A stretch of 64,000 bases of DNA, from NCBI GenBank assembly GCA_031979385.1, contig DALZEF010000005.1:116781-180780 (forward strand), given 5' to 3'. The notes beneath the pieces were generated by a model. It saw nothing but the letters and a program-made list of their open reading frames with translations. It did not search any database and was not told the origin of the DNA. The position numbers were made by a program, and so were the translations under genes. Below are positions 1 through 8,800 of this stretch, piece after piece. Numbering within the stretch: position 1 is the stretch's first letter; every line of letters starts with the position of its first letter. The stretch comes from Timonella sp031979385 (GTDB taxonomy: Bacteria > Actinomycetota > Actinomycetes > Actinomycetales > Cellulomonadaceae).

Positions 1-640
1 CACCGTTGGCGTAGATCCACGAGATACCGTTACGCCAGTCCTGTCCACCGAGGTAGAAGCCGGAGTGTCCGTCTTTGTTCAGTTCTGCCGCTAGCGTGTT
101 GAGTTCGTCAAGGTTGGTTGGGATCTCCTTCACGTCATCGGTGTTGTAGAACACGACGCGGGAACCCGAGTAGTAGGGTGCCGCGACGAGCTTGTTGTCG
201 TAGGTTCCACCGTCAACGAATCCAGGCAGACCGAGGTCGGTGCCACCGAGTTCATCCCACAGGCCTGTGATGTCCAAGAATGCACCTGCTGCTGCAAATG
301 CTGGGACTTGGGTGTTACCAAGTTCCACGATGTCTGGCGTGGTCGATGCGTCACCGATCGAGGTCTGAACGCGTGGAAGCAGGTCGCCCCAGCCGATGCG
401 TTCAACATTGACGTCGATGCCGTGATTCGCCTTCGCCTGCTCCTTGAGCAGTTCGACTGCGGTATCAGGGGTGTCGGTCTCACCGGCAAGCCATACGGTG
501 ACGGAACCACCGATCTGTGCGTCATCGCTAGCCTTGGTTTCGGTCGATGATGGGTTTTCTTCGGGTGCTTCTGCGTCGGAGCATCCGGTCAGGGCAAGCG
601 CAGCCGCAGCACCGAGTGCTACAAGACGAGCGAGCTTCAT
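1..640 (-). CDS. Sugar ABC transporter substrate-binding lipoprotein (3' end beyond window)
   Basis: The reading frame opens at ATG 640 behind an AGGAAA ribosome binding site and is still open at the window edge, so about 213 N-terminal residues are present. The start MKLARLVALGAAAALALTGC is a lipoprotein signal peptide with lipobox LTGC. The Ser/Thr/Glu-rich linker and the segment GGSVTVWLAGETDTPDTAV match extracellular solute-binding proteins of carbohydrate ABC importers (family 1). It would be anchored outside the membrane and deliver sugar to a permease encoded past the window edge. It starts 35 nt after the ROK regulator on the same strand, so the two are probably one operon. Beside GH20 and NagA, a GlcNAc or chitobiose ligand is likely but is inferred from context only. 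Confidence 0.85.
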   Translation of the reverse strand, partial: MKLARLVALGAAAALALTGCSDAEAPEENPSSTETKASDDAQIGGSVTVWLAGETDTPDTAVELLKEQAKANHGIDVNVERIGWGDLLPRVQTSIGDASTTPDIVELGNTQVPAFAAAGAFLDITGLWDELGGTDLGLPGFVDGGTYDNKLVAAPYYSGSRVVFYNTDDVKEIPTNLDELNTLAAELNKDGHSGFYLGGQDWRNGISWIYANG

Positions 641-675
641 GATTTTCCTTTCCCGGGCTGATTGGGTCGAGGGTT

Positions 676-1833
676 TTAGATCAGCCCTAGTTCTCCGCCA
701 AGGACGTGAGCGGCGGCGCCTGATAGCACACCGTCACCGCCCAAGGCTGATAGCCGTACGGTGATCATCCGGTCAGAGAAGTGACTGGTGGCGCCGTTAA
801 CGGTGGTCTTCGTGGCCTCTAGGAATGGGTCTTCTAGCAGTTCCATAGGGCCGTACAGCACGCAGTCAAACAGGCCAAGTGCCTGCACCACTGGCGCAAT
901 CACTTGTCCAAGCATCGTGCCCGCTTGTGTGAGTTCTTCAGATCGCTGTGGTTCGGCAACATCTTTGAGGCGGGCTCGTAGACGGGGCGCCGCGATGAGC
1001 GCTTCGAGGCATCCGTTCCGACCACAGGAACATTCGATCTCGGCGTCTGTGACTTTTGTGTGTCCGATTTCCCCGGCGGTTCCGTCGGGGCCTCGGAGCA
1101 GATGTCCGTCACAGAGGATTCCGGCTCCAACACCGTGGCCAATCTGAACGAGCATCAGACCGGAAACGCTGCCTTCACCGAAGGTGCTTTCCGCAAGTAC
1201 TGCGGTGTCTGCGTCATTGGCGACGTAGGCGGGGAGCGAAAGCTGCGCGGTAAGTTCAGATGAGAGATCCAGGTTCGACCACCCCAGGTTAGGGGCGTAA
1301 GCAATAACTCCCTGAGCAGTCACGACACCCGGAGTCCCCACCCCGATGCCGAGTACCGGCGCATGTGCTTTCTTGATGAGGCGGCGCGCTAGTTGGAGTA
1401 CCTTCTTGAGCGCGCCGTCTCCCTTTTCACCATCGAGCGTGATTGAATCTCGCTTGATGATGTCGCCGCCCAGAGTAAGTACCGCTCCTCGGAACTCTTG
1501 TTCGTCGGATAGTTCGAGGGCCACGATGTTGTGGGCCTCGTATTTCACGGTGACGAGTGTGGCTGGCTTTCCCACTCGCGTCTCTGAGCGTTGCCCAACT
1601 TCTTCCACGAGGTTGAGTTCGAGCAATTCCGAGATCACATCGGAGGCGGTGACACGAGTCAGGCCAGTTGCGCGAGCTAGGTCTGCGCGACTTTGCGGCT
1701 CGCCCTTGTAAAGGGCTTGCAGGATGAGTGCGCGATTGCGTTGCCGCACGTCAGCCAGAGAAACCTTGGAGGATTCTTGAGCTGATAGCCCACGCGCTGA
1801 ACGTAGTGCTGTGTTTCCGACGGTCGATGTCAT
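676..1833 (-). CDS. ROK family transcriptional repressor (NagC/XylR type)
   Basis: 385 residues. Residues 27-85 form a winged helix-turn-helix (SRADLARATGLTRVTASDVI). The rest is a ROK sugar-kinase-like domain with GIGVGTPG (162-169), ANDAD (205-209), GEIGH (254-258) and the zinc motif CSCGRNGCLE (268-277). ROK repressors bind amino sugars or other sugars and release their operators. The gene is divergent from the GH20 hexosaminidase and followed by the sugar-binding lipoprotein, so it probably controls both. A perfect palindrome directly upstream of its start suggests autoregulation. The ATG at 1833 has an AAGG ribosome binding site lying inside that palindrome. Confidence 0.9.
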   Translation of the reverse strand: MTSTVGNTALRSARGLSAQESSKVSLADVRQRNRALILQALYKGEPQSRADLARATGLTRVTASDVISELLELNLVEEVGQRSETRVGKPATLVTVKYEAHNIVALELSDEQEFRGAVLTLGGDIIKRDSITLDGEKGDGALKKVLQLARRLIKKAHAPVLGIGVGTPGVVTAQGVIAYAPNLGWSNLDLSSELTAQLSLPAYVANDADTAVLAESTFGEGSVSGLMLVQIGHGVGAGILCDGHLLRGPDGTAGEIGHTKVTDAEIECSCGRNGCLEALIAAPRLRARLKDVAEPQRSEELTQAGTMLGQVIAPVVQALGLFDCVLYGPMELLEDPFLEATKTTVNGATSHFSDRMITVRLSALGGDGVLSGAAAHVLGGELGLI

Positions 1834-1834
1834 A

Positions 1835-1857
1835 TAGTAAGTACACCTTACTTACTA
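1835..1857. promoter_or_regulatory. Palindromic operator, probably of the ROK repressor
   Basis: A perfect 9-bp inverted repeat, TAGTAAGTA and TACTTACTA, is separated by 5 nt. It sits 1 nt upstream of the ROK start codon, overlaps that gene's Shine-Dalgarno, and lies in the 93-bp gap shared with the divergent GH20 gene. Its symmetry and position suggest a repressor site that could act on both promoters. Binding by this ROK protein is inferred. Confidence 0.7.
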
Positions 1858-1926
1858 AGTCTCGTCAAGCGGGATTTTCAACTAGTTGGGCAAGTTTCTA
1901 TAACGATTTCACAACGGAGTTTTACA

Positions 1927-3339
1927 TTGGCGTTACACGTTGTTCCCCGTCCTCAGAACCTGACTCTATCAGGAACCCCCGCAGCACCCTTGACCTCGCA
2001 TGCCTTTGCACAGTTGGCGCTACAGCTAGCCCCTTGGGCCGCGGGCGCAAGCGCGAAGGCGATGGCCGTTTCCCTCCCCATACCCGGCACGGAAGAATGC
2101 GATTACACCGTCTCCGTCACGCAAGACAGCTCACTTGCCCCCGAGAGCTTCTCCCTTTCCGTGACCGCAGGTGCAATCGACCTGAAGGCTGCTGACGCAC
2201 GTGGGGCTCTGTACGCAGTGAACGCACTCATCCAGGCGCACAACACCCCTGATCTTGAATACTTCGAGGCCACTTCATCGCCACGCTACCCAGTTCGCGG
2301 CTTCAGCTTTGACATCGCCCGACACTTCTACACTCCCGCGCAGATCATGCAGGTCATCGATATCATCGCGGGCTACAACATCAATCGGCTTCATCTTCAC
2401 CTCACGGATGACCAGGGCTGGCGCATCGAGATTGACGGACGCCAGGAGTTGACCAAGATTGCCGCGGAGAACGACACGAGCGGAGGCAAGGGCGGGTACC
2501 TGACCTTCTCCGACTACGAGGATATCCAGGATTACGCCGCTCTGTACGGCATTGAAGTGGTGCCCGAGGTGGACCTCCCGGGTCACACGAACGCCCTGCT
2601 CGTTGCCTACCCTCAGATCTCCCCGGACAAGCAACCTCGCCAGCACTATTGCGGCACGGACGTTGGCTTTTCGTGGATCGATTTGACCTCGGACAAGACG
2701 TGGGAGGTACTGGACGACATCATCGGTTCACTTGCTCGCCGCACGCGCAGTGAGTACCTGCATATCGGCGGTGACGAGGTACATCAGGTTGGCCGCGAGG
2801 AGTACGAGAAGTTCATGTCTCGCTTGGCCGAGCTTGTGACCAAGCACGGCAAGAAGGTCGTGGCGTGGCATGAGACCGCTGGCGCAACTGTTCCCGAGGG
2901 CACGCAACTACAGTTCTGGACCGCCAAGTTCAACACAGACAACGTGGCCACGTTGGTCAACGACCCGAACGTCATGGTGATCGCGAGTCCTGCGCCGCAC
3001 ACCTACTTTGATCAGCGCCCTGAGGATGACTTCCACATTGGTGTGGATTGGGCGGGGCTGCTGCCGCTGCGGAACACGTTTGACTGGGAGCCGCAGGAGG
3101 CCGTCCCAGTTCCCGATTCGAAGATCATCGGCGTTGAGGCCGCAATTTGGACCGAGGTGATCCCTACTTTCGAGGGTTTGACCACCCTCATCCTGCCGCG
3201 TATCGCGGGCGTCGCGTCAGTGGCGTGGGGTTCGTCCCGGATTTACGACGAGTTCACGGCTTCCCTGCCCTCGCACGGTCGTGTGTGGGCTGAGCAGGGT
3301 TACCAGTTCTACCGCTCCCCCGATGTGAACTGGGACTGA
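1927..3339 (+). CDS. Beta-N-acetylhexosaminidase, GH20
   Basis: 470 residues, starting at TTG 1927 with a GGAG site about 10 nt upstream; no better start lies in frame. The GH20 TIM barrel shows HLHLTDDQGWRIE near residue 156 and the catalytic Asp-Glu pair D283-E284 in YLHIGGDEVH. The enzyme removes terminal GlcNAc (or GalNAc) from chitooligosaccharides by substrate-assisted catalysis. There is no signal peptide, so it probably acts in the cytoplasm on imported oligosaccharides. The divergent ROK repressor and downstream nagA support a role in chitin use. Confidence 0.92.
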   Translation: MALHVVPRPQNLTLSGTPAAPLTSHAFAQLALQLAPWAAGASAKAMAVSLPIPGTEECDYTVSVTQDSSLAPESFSLSVTAGAIDLKAADARGALYAVNALIQAHNTPDLEYFEATSSPRYPVRGFSFDIARHFYTPAQIMQVIDIIAGYNINRLHLHLTDDQGWRIEIDGRQELTKIAAENDTSGGKGGYLTFSDYEDIQDYAALYGIEVVPEVDLPGHTNALLVAYPQISPDKQPRQHYCGTDVGFSWIDLTSDKTWEVLDDIIGSLARRTRSEYLHIGGDEVHQVGREEYEKFMSRLAELVTKHGKKVVAWHETAGATVPEGTQLQFWTAKFNTDNVATLVNDPNVMVIASPAPHTYFDQRPEDDFHIGVDWAGLLPLRNTFDWEPQEAVPVPDSKIIGVEAAIWTEVIPTFEGLTTLILPRIAGVASVAWGSSRIYDEFTASLPSHGRVWAEQGYQFYRSPDVNWD

Positions 3340-3396
3340 TCCCCACAGATCAGCAACCTCTATCCACCGAAAATCCATCGTGTCGAAGCCAAGAGG

Positions 3397-4551
3397 TCAG
3401 CGTTCGACGGCCAACTCTCCCCGGCGGTACACCTGCGACACGTTGAGCCCCTCGTCGAGGATGACGATGTCAGCAAGCGCTCCGGCTTCAAGATGCCCGA
3501 TGTCAGTACGTCCGAGCGCGGCTGCGGGAGTGGTCGTTGCCGCTGCGAGCGCATCGCCCAGGTCCACGCCAGCCTCGGTCACCGCATACTGCACGGCACG
3601 CTCCATGGTGAGGGTGGATCCTGCGATTGCCCCGTTCGACTTGAGTCGGGCAACCCCGTTGTCCACGCTGACCTCGAGTGACCCCAAAACGTAGTCGCCA
3701 TCGGCCATGTCGGTCGCGTCCATCGAATCGGTCACGAAGATGACTCGACCCTTGCCCGCAGCGGTCACGGCATGCTTGATGATTGCGGGGTGCAGGTGCA
3801 CTCCGTCGCAGATCAGTTCCACGGTCACGCGGTCATCCTCAAGGAGCTTGATGATCGGGCCGGGAATCCTGTGGTGGATCGGGTTCATGGCGTTGAACAG
3901 GTGCGTCACGTTTGTTACGCCCTCATCGATCGCCGCCGCGGCATCATCGTACGAGGCATCCGTGTGCCCAATAGCAGCGATAGCGCCGCGGGCCACGAAG
4001 TTACGCACAGCCTCCATGCCACCCTCAACCTCGGGTGCGATGGTCACCATCTTCACTGCACCGGGGTGAGCGTCAAAGATGGTGGCGATGTCCTGCTCGG
4101 TTGGCGGGATCAGCAGGGTCGGCTCGTGAGCGCCCTTGTGAGCAACCGACAGCCACGGCCCCTCAAGGTGAATACCGGCAAGTTCCCCGCTGTCCACAAG
4201 CGAACCGAGCGTGCGCACTGTACTTGCCAGATCGTCGACAATCCCCGTGACCAAACTGGCCACCATCGTGGTGGTGCCGTGCTGCAGGTGGGTGCGCAAC
4301 GCAGTGCGTGCGGCGGTCAGGGCCGCTTCGCCCGAGCCCGCGAACGAGCCGCCGCCACCGCCGTGGCAGTGGATGTCAATGTAGCCGGGCACAATCGTGC
4401 CGGGCACGTCGCGTACTGGCGCCTCGGAGAACTCAGCGGAAACTGGACCGGACGCGAGCGCGACCACGTGCGATTCGCTCACGGCCAGCCAAGCATCGTC
4501 AAGAACCCGCTGGCCGGTATGAATCCTGGGCGCGCGCAGCACAAAAGTCAT
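3397..4551 (-). CDS. nagA: N-acetylglucosamine-6-phosphate deacetylase
   Basis: The start is set at ATG 4551 (MTFVLRAPR), which has GAAGGA 8 nt upstream; a GTG at 4566 is also in frame but lacks a site. The protein is about 384 residues. It carries the amidohydrolase motifs GYIDIHCHGGGGGSF, the metal-ligand motif IHLEGPW, IGHTDASYDDA, THLFNAMNPIHHR, ELICDGVHLHP and the catalytic Asp in VTDSMDATD. NagA converts GlcNAc-6-P to GlcN-6-P and acetate in the cytoplasm. It is convergent with the GH20 gene. No nagB (glucosamine-6-P deaminase) is present in the window. Confidence 0.95.
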   Translation of the reverse strand: MTFVLRAPRIHTGQRVLDDAWLAVSESHVVALASGPVSAEFSEAPVRDVPGTIVPGYIDIHCHGGGGGSFAGSGEAALTAARTALRTHLQHGTTTMVASLVTGIVDDLASTVRTLGSLVDSGELAGIHLEGPWLSVAHKGAHEPTLLIPPTEQDIATIFDAHPGAVKMVTIAPEVEGGMEAVRNFVARGAIAAIGHTDASYDDAAAAIDEGVTNVTHLFNAMNPIHHRIPGPIIKLLEDDRVTVELICDGVHLHPAIIKHAVTAAGKGRVIFVTDSMDATDMADGDYVLGSLEVSVDNGVARLKSNGAIAGSTLTMERAVQYAVTEAGVDLGDALAAATTTPAAALGRTDIGHLEAGALADIVILDEGLNVSQVYRRGELAVER

Positions 4552-4623
4552 TGCAAAATCCTTCACATGTGAAACTTTCAGCGCCAGCCTTCCTCTACCC
4601 TATCCGACAACAGACGTTTGTCT

Positions 4624-4998
4624 GTTACGAACTGCGTTCCTTCCCGTTCCGGTAGGGGCCTGCTCCGCGACACCCCCCACACTCCACTTCATTACTTTGT
4701 CCGTAACTAGTGCCTATTGGTTACGAACTGCATTCATTCCCGTTCCGGTAGGGGCCTGCTCCGCGACACCCCCCACACTCCACTTCATTACNNNNNNNNN
4801 NNNNNNNNNNNNNNNNNNNNNNNNNNNNNNNNNNNNNNNNNNNNNNNNNNNNNNNNNNNNNNNNNNNNNNNNNNNNNNNNNNNNNNNNNNNTTTGTCCGT
4901 AACTAGTGCCTATTGGTTACGAACTGCGTTCCTTCCCGTTCCGGTAGGGGCCTGCTGCGCGACACCCCTACACTCCACTTCATTACTTTGTCCGTAAC
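4624..4998. repeat. Tandem array of a ~96-bp intergenic repeat, interrupted by a scaffold gap
   Basis: The unit begins GTTACGAACTGC and ends CTTTGTCCGTAAC, so its ends are near inverted repeats. Copy 1 is 4624-4707. Copy 2 starts at 4720 and runs into the N block. A copy end lies at 4892-4903, and the last copy is 4916-4998. Copies are separated by the 12-nt linker TAGTGCCTATTG. The bases on either side of the N block join in phase as one unbroken unit, so the real copy number is unknown. Related single copies lie at 28148-28229 and 55360-55442. Confidence 0.85.
4792..4891. other. Assembly gap (100 N)
   Basis: Exactly 100 N characters, the conventional placeholder for a gap of unknown length, inside the tandem repeat. 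The true length could be zero or many repeat units. Confidence 0.98.
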
Positions 4999-5015
4999 AG
5001 TCGTAGGTTAGATAC

Positions 5016-6242
5016 ATGAGCACTCACACAACAGCAATCACGGGCGGCCGCGTACTGCCCGTCACCGGCGAGCCAATCGACAACGGAACCATCCTGATCG
5101 TGGACGGAAAGATCACGAAGGTCGGCCCCACGAGCGAAGTCAACATCCCAGACGGCGCGCACATCATCGACGCGACCGGCAAGTGGGTCACGCCAGGAAT
5201 CGTGGAATCGCATGGACACATCGGTATCGACGAGGAAGCCAACGGCCCCGCTGGAAACGACACCAACGAGATGACCCAGCCCACTACACCGGGCGTGCGG
5301 GCACTCGACGCAATCAACATCGAGGACGAGGGCTTCCGCGATGCCCTCGCCGGTGGAGTCACTGCCTCCGTCATCAAGCCAGGATCCGGCAACGTCGTGG
5401 GCGGTCGCACCTGCGCCATCAAAACCTGGGGTGGCCGCACCATCGACGAGCAGGTCATCAAAGCCGAAGTCTCCGTCAAGGCAGCGCTCGGCGAGAACCC
5501 CAAGCGCGTGTACGGCTCCAAAGACAAGATGCCATCGACTCGCCTCGGCGTCGCCTACGTCATGCGCGCGGCATTCGTGAAAGCCCAGAACTATGCTGCC
5601 AAACGCGTTGCCGCTGAAGAGAAGGGCGAACCATTCGAGCGCGACCTCGAACTCGAAACCCTCGCAGCGGTCCTCGACGGCACGCTCGTGTGGGACCAGC
5701 ACACCCACCGCCATGACGACATCGCCACAGCGATTCGACTCTCCGAGGAGTTCGGCTACAAACTCGTGATCAACCACGGCACCGAGGGCGGCAAGCTCCG
5801 CGATGTCATCGCCGAGAAGAACATCCCCGTCATCTTCGGCCCCATGATCACCTCACGCTCCAAGGTGGAGTTGAGAGACCGTTCAATCCGCCAGTTCGTG
5901 GAAATGGCCGAGGCCGGAGTGCAACTCGCCATCACGACCGACCACCCGGTTGTGCCCATCGACCGGCTCGTGCTTCAGGGATCGCTGGCCGTCCGCGACG
6001 GTGCCTCACCCCAGACCGTGCTCGAAGCCCTGACCATCAACCCCGCCCGGTTCATGGGACTGGATGACCGGATCGGTTCGCTCGAATCCGGTAAGGACGC
6101 CGACGTGGTCGTATGGAGTGGCGACCCGCTCGACGCTCAGCAACGCCCGGAAGTCGTGCTGATCGACGGCAAGACCGTGTACGAGTGGGACGCTGCCACA
6201 CACCAGGCGCGCATCGCCGAACGTTCGGAACGCTTCGCGTAA
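5016..6242 (+). CDS. Amidohydrolase family protein (imidazolonepropionase-like)
   Basis: 408 residues. The N-terminal beta-sandwich (ITGGRVLPVTGEPIDNGTILI) leads into the metal-binding HGH of WVTPGIVESHGHIGIDEE, then DQHTHRHDD, VINHGTEGG, and the late catalytic Asp in AITTDHPVVP. The C-terminal segment LGSLESGKDADVVVWSGDPL is typical of cytosolic cyclic amidohydrolases. The substrate cannot be told. No Shine-Dalgarno precedes ATG 5016, but a TANNNT hexamer (TAGGTT, 5004-5009) ends 6 nt before it, so a leaderless transcript is possible. The tandem repeat array lies immediately upstream and the gene seems monocistronic. Confidence 0.85.
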   Translation: MSTHTTAITGGRVLPVTGEPIDNGTILIVDGKITKVGPTSEVNIPDGAHIIDATGKWVTPGIVESHGHIGIDEEANGPAGNDTNEMTQPTTPGVRALDAINIEDEGFRDALAGGVTASVIKPGSGNVVGGRTCAIKTWGGRTIDEQVIKAEVSVKAALGENPKRVYGSKDKMPSTRLGVAYVMRAAFVKAQNYAAKRVAAEEKGEPFERDLELETLAAVLDGTLVWDQHTHRHDDIATAIRLSEEFGYKLVINHGTEGGKLRDVIAEKNIPVIFGPMITSRSKVELRDRSIRQFVEMAEAGVQLAITTDHPVVPIDRLVLQGSLAVRDGASPQTVLEALTINPARFMGLDDRIGSLESGKDADVVVWSGDPLDAQQRPEVVLIDGKTVYEWDAATHQARIAERSERFA

Positions 6243-6256
6243 ATCCCGGGACCTAT

Positions 6257-6290
6257 TGTGGGGCGGGTGGCGACTGCCACACGCCCCACA
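6257..6290 (+). terminator. Hairpin after the amidohydrolase gene
   Basis: TGTGGGGCG/CGCCCCACA (9 bp) plus GTGGC/GCCAC (5 bp), with one mismatch between them and a GACT loop. It begins 15 nt after the stop codon. No T-tract follows, so it is a terminator-like stem rather than a canonical intrinsic terminator. Confidence 0.5.
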
Positions 6291-6413
6291 GTCCGTTGCG
6301 ATGTGTCCGTTGCACCGAGACGAAACCCTTGGCTGGGAGACGAGGACTCGTCGGCAATTGGCGACGATACGGTCGCGTTGCACCTTTTAAGCGTGCGGTT
6401 CCAGCCGGATGCG

Positions 6414-7181
6414 TTAGGCGTGGCGGCTCTTGCGGATCTTCTTCAGCTTCCGGCGCGCACTGCGGTCACCGCGCTTTGCCGCTTTCTTCCACTGTTTGAT
6501 CGCACGATCTTCCTCGCCAAAGTGCCACAACACCTTAGCCAGACGGCCATGCACGGAATGGTCACCGAGGATGACTGCCTCCTCAAGTGCGGCCCGCGCC
6601 TCTTGGTAACGGTCCTGCTTGGCATAGAGCTTGCCAAGCTGTCCGAGCACTTCTAAATGGCCGCGGTCGCGGTGGAGTTCAAGGAGCCGGATCGCCTCGT
6701 GGGTGTCAACAACCTTGTAGAAGATCGCGCACTCTGCAGTTTCCCGGTCCCGCTCGGCGAAGGAGTGCAGAATGGACTCCGCTTCGTCGTATCGTTCCAA
6801 CTCCCATAGCGTGTGCGCCAGCGTCGCCGGAACCGATGGCAGATCTAGCACCTCGTTCAGGTACTCCTCTGCGAGGAGCAGCCGTTCTTCCTCATGCATG
6901 CCCCACGCCCACATGTAGTACAGCTTGCCCAGATATGCGGTGGCGAGCCGGTCCCCTGCCTCATGCGCGATCTTGTAGTAGCGCGCCGCCTTCTTGTTCT
7001 TACCGTGTTCGTCATAGAACAGGCCCAACTCACGGGCACCCTCGGCCGGGTTATGGGTGGCCGCATGGCGAAGCAGCAGTTCCTGGACGTCCTGCTTCCG
7101 TTGCCTGCCAATCAGTTGCGCGAGAACAATCGCGTGAGAACTGTTCAATGATTCATCGAACAGCGGGAAGTTCAGTTTCAC
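6414..7181 (-). CDS. Sel1/TPR-like helical repeat protein
   Basis: About 255 residues. GTG 7181 is preferred because GAGG lies 8 nt upstream; GTG 7190 is also in frame. The sequence contains Sel1/TPR-type helical pairs, such as EGARELGLFYDEHGKNKKAA, TAYLGKLYYMWAWGMHEEER and EVLGQLGKLYAKQDRYQEAR. The C-terminus is very basic (KQWKKAAKRGDRSARRKLKK). Such repeats mediate protein-protein contacts; partner and role are unknown. There is no signal peptide or membrane segment. It is transcribed alone, convergent with the amidohydrolase gene. Confidence 0.75.
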   Translation of the reverse strand: MKLNFPLFDESLNSSHAIVLAQLIGRQRKQDVQELLLRHAATHNPAEGARELGLFYDEHGKNKKAARYYKIAHEAGDRLATAYLGKLYYMWAWGMHEEERLLLAEEYLNEVLDLPSVPATLAHTLWELERYDEAESILHSFAERDRETAECAIFYKVVDTHEAIRLLELHRDRGHLEVLGQLGKLYAKQDRYQEARAALEEAVILGDHSVHGRLAKVLWHFGEEDRAIKQWKKAAKRGDRSARRKLKKIRKSRHA

Positions 7182-7270
7182 GGCGGGCACCTCACGAGCA
7201 GTAATCGACCTGTGTCACCAGCGTGCGGGAAAAGCTCCCCCGGTGCAAGTGATTATGCGACCAGCGCACC

Positions 7271-7350
7271 GTTGCGGACACGGGAGTGTAGCGGAGGTAG
7301 GGCTACCGCGAAGCGTAGACCTGCCACAGCGTAACGGACACAGTTCGCGG
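7271..7350. repeat. Dispersed intergenic repeat, GTTGCGGAC family (copy 1)
   Basis: Starts GTTGCGGACACG, has the core GGGCTACCGCGAAGCG, and ends TAACGGACACAGTTCGCGG. Close relatives lie at 8709-8790 and 8920-9001. The ends resemble those of the GTTACGAAC...GTCCGTAAC elements at 4624-4998, suggesting one superfamily. The rest of the 7182-7555 gap holds no recognisable gene. Confidence 0.75.
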
Positions 7351-7555
7351 TGCAATGGGCACTGTTGCGGTTGTGTCGGCGGTGCCCCCATCTTTTACCG
7401 CAACATCGACGGCAGCGCCGCAACACTGGATTTCGATACCCGGACACGAGGGTTACTTGACTTGCGGTACATTTGCTTCTGCGCGTTTCGGATATATTTC
7501 TTACGCGTTTCAGGTAGATTGACGCCCCTGATGGGGTACCACGCTAGGGGTGAAG

Positions 7556-8566
7556 ATGGGCAACAAGATCAGGATCGGCATCGCAGGTTACGGAAATCTA
7601 GGTCGAGGTGTCGAGGCATCGGTTGCGCAGAACCCTGACATGGAACTCGTTGGCGTTTTCACGCGCCGCGACCCCGCAACCGTGAGCCCAGCGCAGCCCG
7701 AAACCCAGGTTTTCGCATGGGACACCCTCGCCGCGCGAACCGGCGACGTTGACGTCATGATCCTGTGCGGGGGCTCCGCCTCCGACCTTCCTCAGCAAAG
7801 CCCTGAACTGGCTGGGCTGTTCAACATCGTTGACTCGTTCGACACTCACGCGAATGTTCCAGCACACTTCGCCGCGGTTGATGCTCCTGCACTTGAAACG
7901 AAGCACACTGCGGTCATCTCAACCGGTTGGGACCCCGGAATGTTCTCCCTCAACCGCCTGTACGGAGAGGCGATCCTGCCGCAGGGCAAGACCTACACGT
8001 TTTGGGGCCGCGGCGTTTCCCAAGGCCACTCCGACGCAATCCGTCGTGTGCCCGGCGTAGCAGCAGGAGTGCAGTACACCCTTCCAGCTCAGCCCGCGAT
8101 TGAGGCGGTCCGCAACGGTGAGCAGCCAGAACTTTCCACGCGTGAAAAGCACACCCGCGAATGCTACGTAGTGCTTGAGGAAGGCGCCGATGCGGCAGCG
8201 GTGCGTGAAATCATCGTGTCAATGCCCAACTATTTCGCGGACTATGACACAACCGTTCACTTCATCAGCGCCGAGGAACTCGCAGAGCAGCACAACTCCA
8301 TGCCGCACGGCGGGTTCGTGATGCGGTCGGGCGACACCGGTCATGGCGCAGTGGCTCAGGACGGAACCGCGCACCGCCAGGTCATCGAGTATGGCCTCAC
8401 CCTGGCGGACAACCCCAGTTTCACCGCCTCGGTTCTCGTCGCCTACGCTCGCGCGGCCTACCGTCTGGCTCAAGCAGGTGACTTCGGCGCGAAGACCGTG
8501 TTCGACATTGCGCCTGGTCTGCTCGATGTTCGTTCCGCTGGAGAACTGCGCAGGGAACTGCTCTAA
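7556..8566 (+). CDS. ddh: meso-Diaminopimelate D-dehydrogenase
   Basis: 336 residues from ATG 7556, which has AGGGG 5 nt upstream; GTG 7550 is in frame but would overlap that site. The N-terminal Rossmann motif is IGIAGYGNLGRGVE (NADP-binding). ISTGWDPGMFSLNRLYGEA, WGRGVSQGHSDAIRRVPGV and MPHGGFVMRSGDT are characteristic of Ddh. The enzyme converts tetrahydrodipicolinate plus ammonia and NADPH to meso-DAP in one step, bypassing the succinylase/acetylase branch of lysine and peptidoglycan synthesis. The gene stands alone between two repeat-bearing intergenic regions. Confidence 0.93.
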   Translation: MGNKIRIGIAGYGNLGRGVEASVAQNPDMELVGVFTRRDPATVSPAQPETQVFAWDTLAARTGDVDVMILCGGSASDLPQQSPELAGLFNIVDSFDTHANVPAHFAAVDAPALETKHTAVISTGWDPGMFSLNRLYGEAILPQGKTYTFWGRGVSQGHSDAIRRVPGVAAGVQYTLPAQPAIEAVRNGEQPELSTREKHTRECYVVLEEGADAAAVREIIVSMPNYFADYDTTVHFISAEELAEQHNSMPHGGFVMRSGDTGHGAVAQDGTAHRQVIEYGLTLADNPSFTASVLVAYARAAYRLAQAGDFGAKTVFDIAPGLLDVRSAGELRRELL

Positions 8567-8662
8567 CCAGTGAATGTAACCAGGTGGAACCAAATGTGAC
8601 CATCGGGTGGTGGGGCATTCGAGACCCTACGGCTACATTCGTTGCCATCGTGAGACGGGCTT

Positions 8663-8690
8663 TTGTTCGCACACAAGTCGGGTCTACGAT
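8663..8690 (+). promoter_or_regulatory. Predicted promoter of the riboflavin operon
   Basis: TTGTTC (8663-8668), a 16-nt spacer and TACGAT (8685-8690) predict transcription starting near 8697. The RNA would first cross a dispersed repeat copy and then the FMN riboswitch. It is the best sigma70-like pair between ddh and the riboswitch. Confidence 0.5.
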
Positions 8691-8708
8691 GGCACAGTAA
8701 TCAAACCT

Positions 8709-8790
8709 GTTGCGGACACGTCAAGCGCAGCGAAGGCGGGGCTACCGCAAAGCGTAATCCTGTCACAGCTTAACGGACACAGTTCGCAAC
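8709..8790. repeat. Dispersed intergenic repeat, GTTGCGGAC family (copy 2)
   Basis: Begins GTTGCGGACACGTCAAGCGC, shares the core GGGGCTACCGCAAAGCGTA, and ends GTTCGCAAC; the terminal 9-mers are inverted repeats with one mismatch. It lies between the predicted promoter and the FMN riboswitch, so it should be transcribed in the rib leader. Confidence 0.75.
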
Positions 8791-8800
8791 AAAAATACAG

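Noticed and set aside
3772..4572. A 266-codon plus-strand frame over nagA
   Set aside because: It is the complement of the certain nagA gene, with no domain and an implausible composition.
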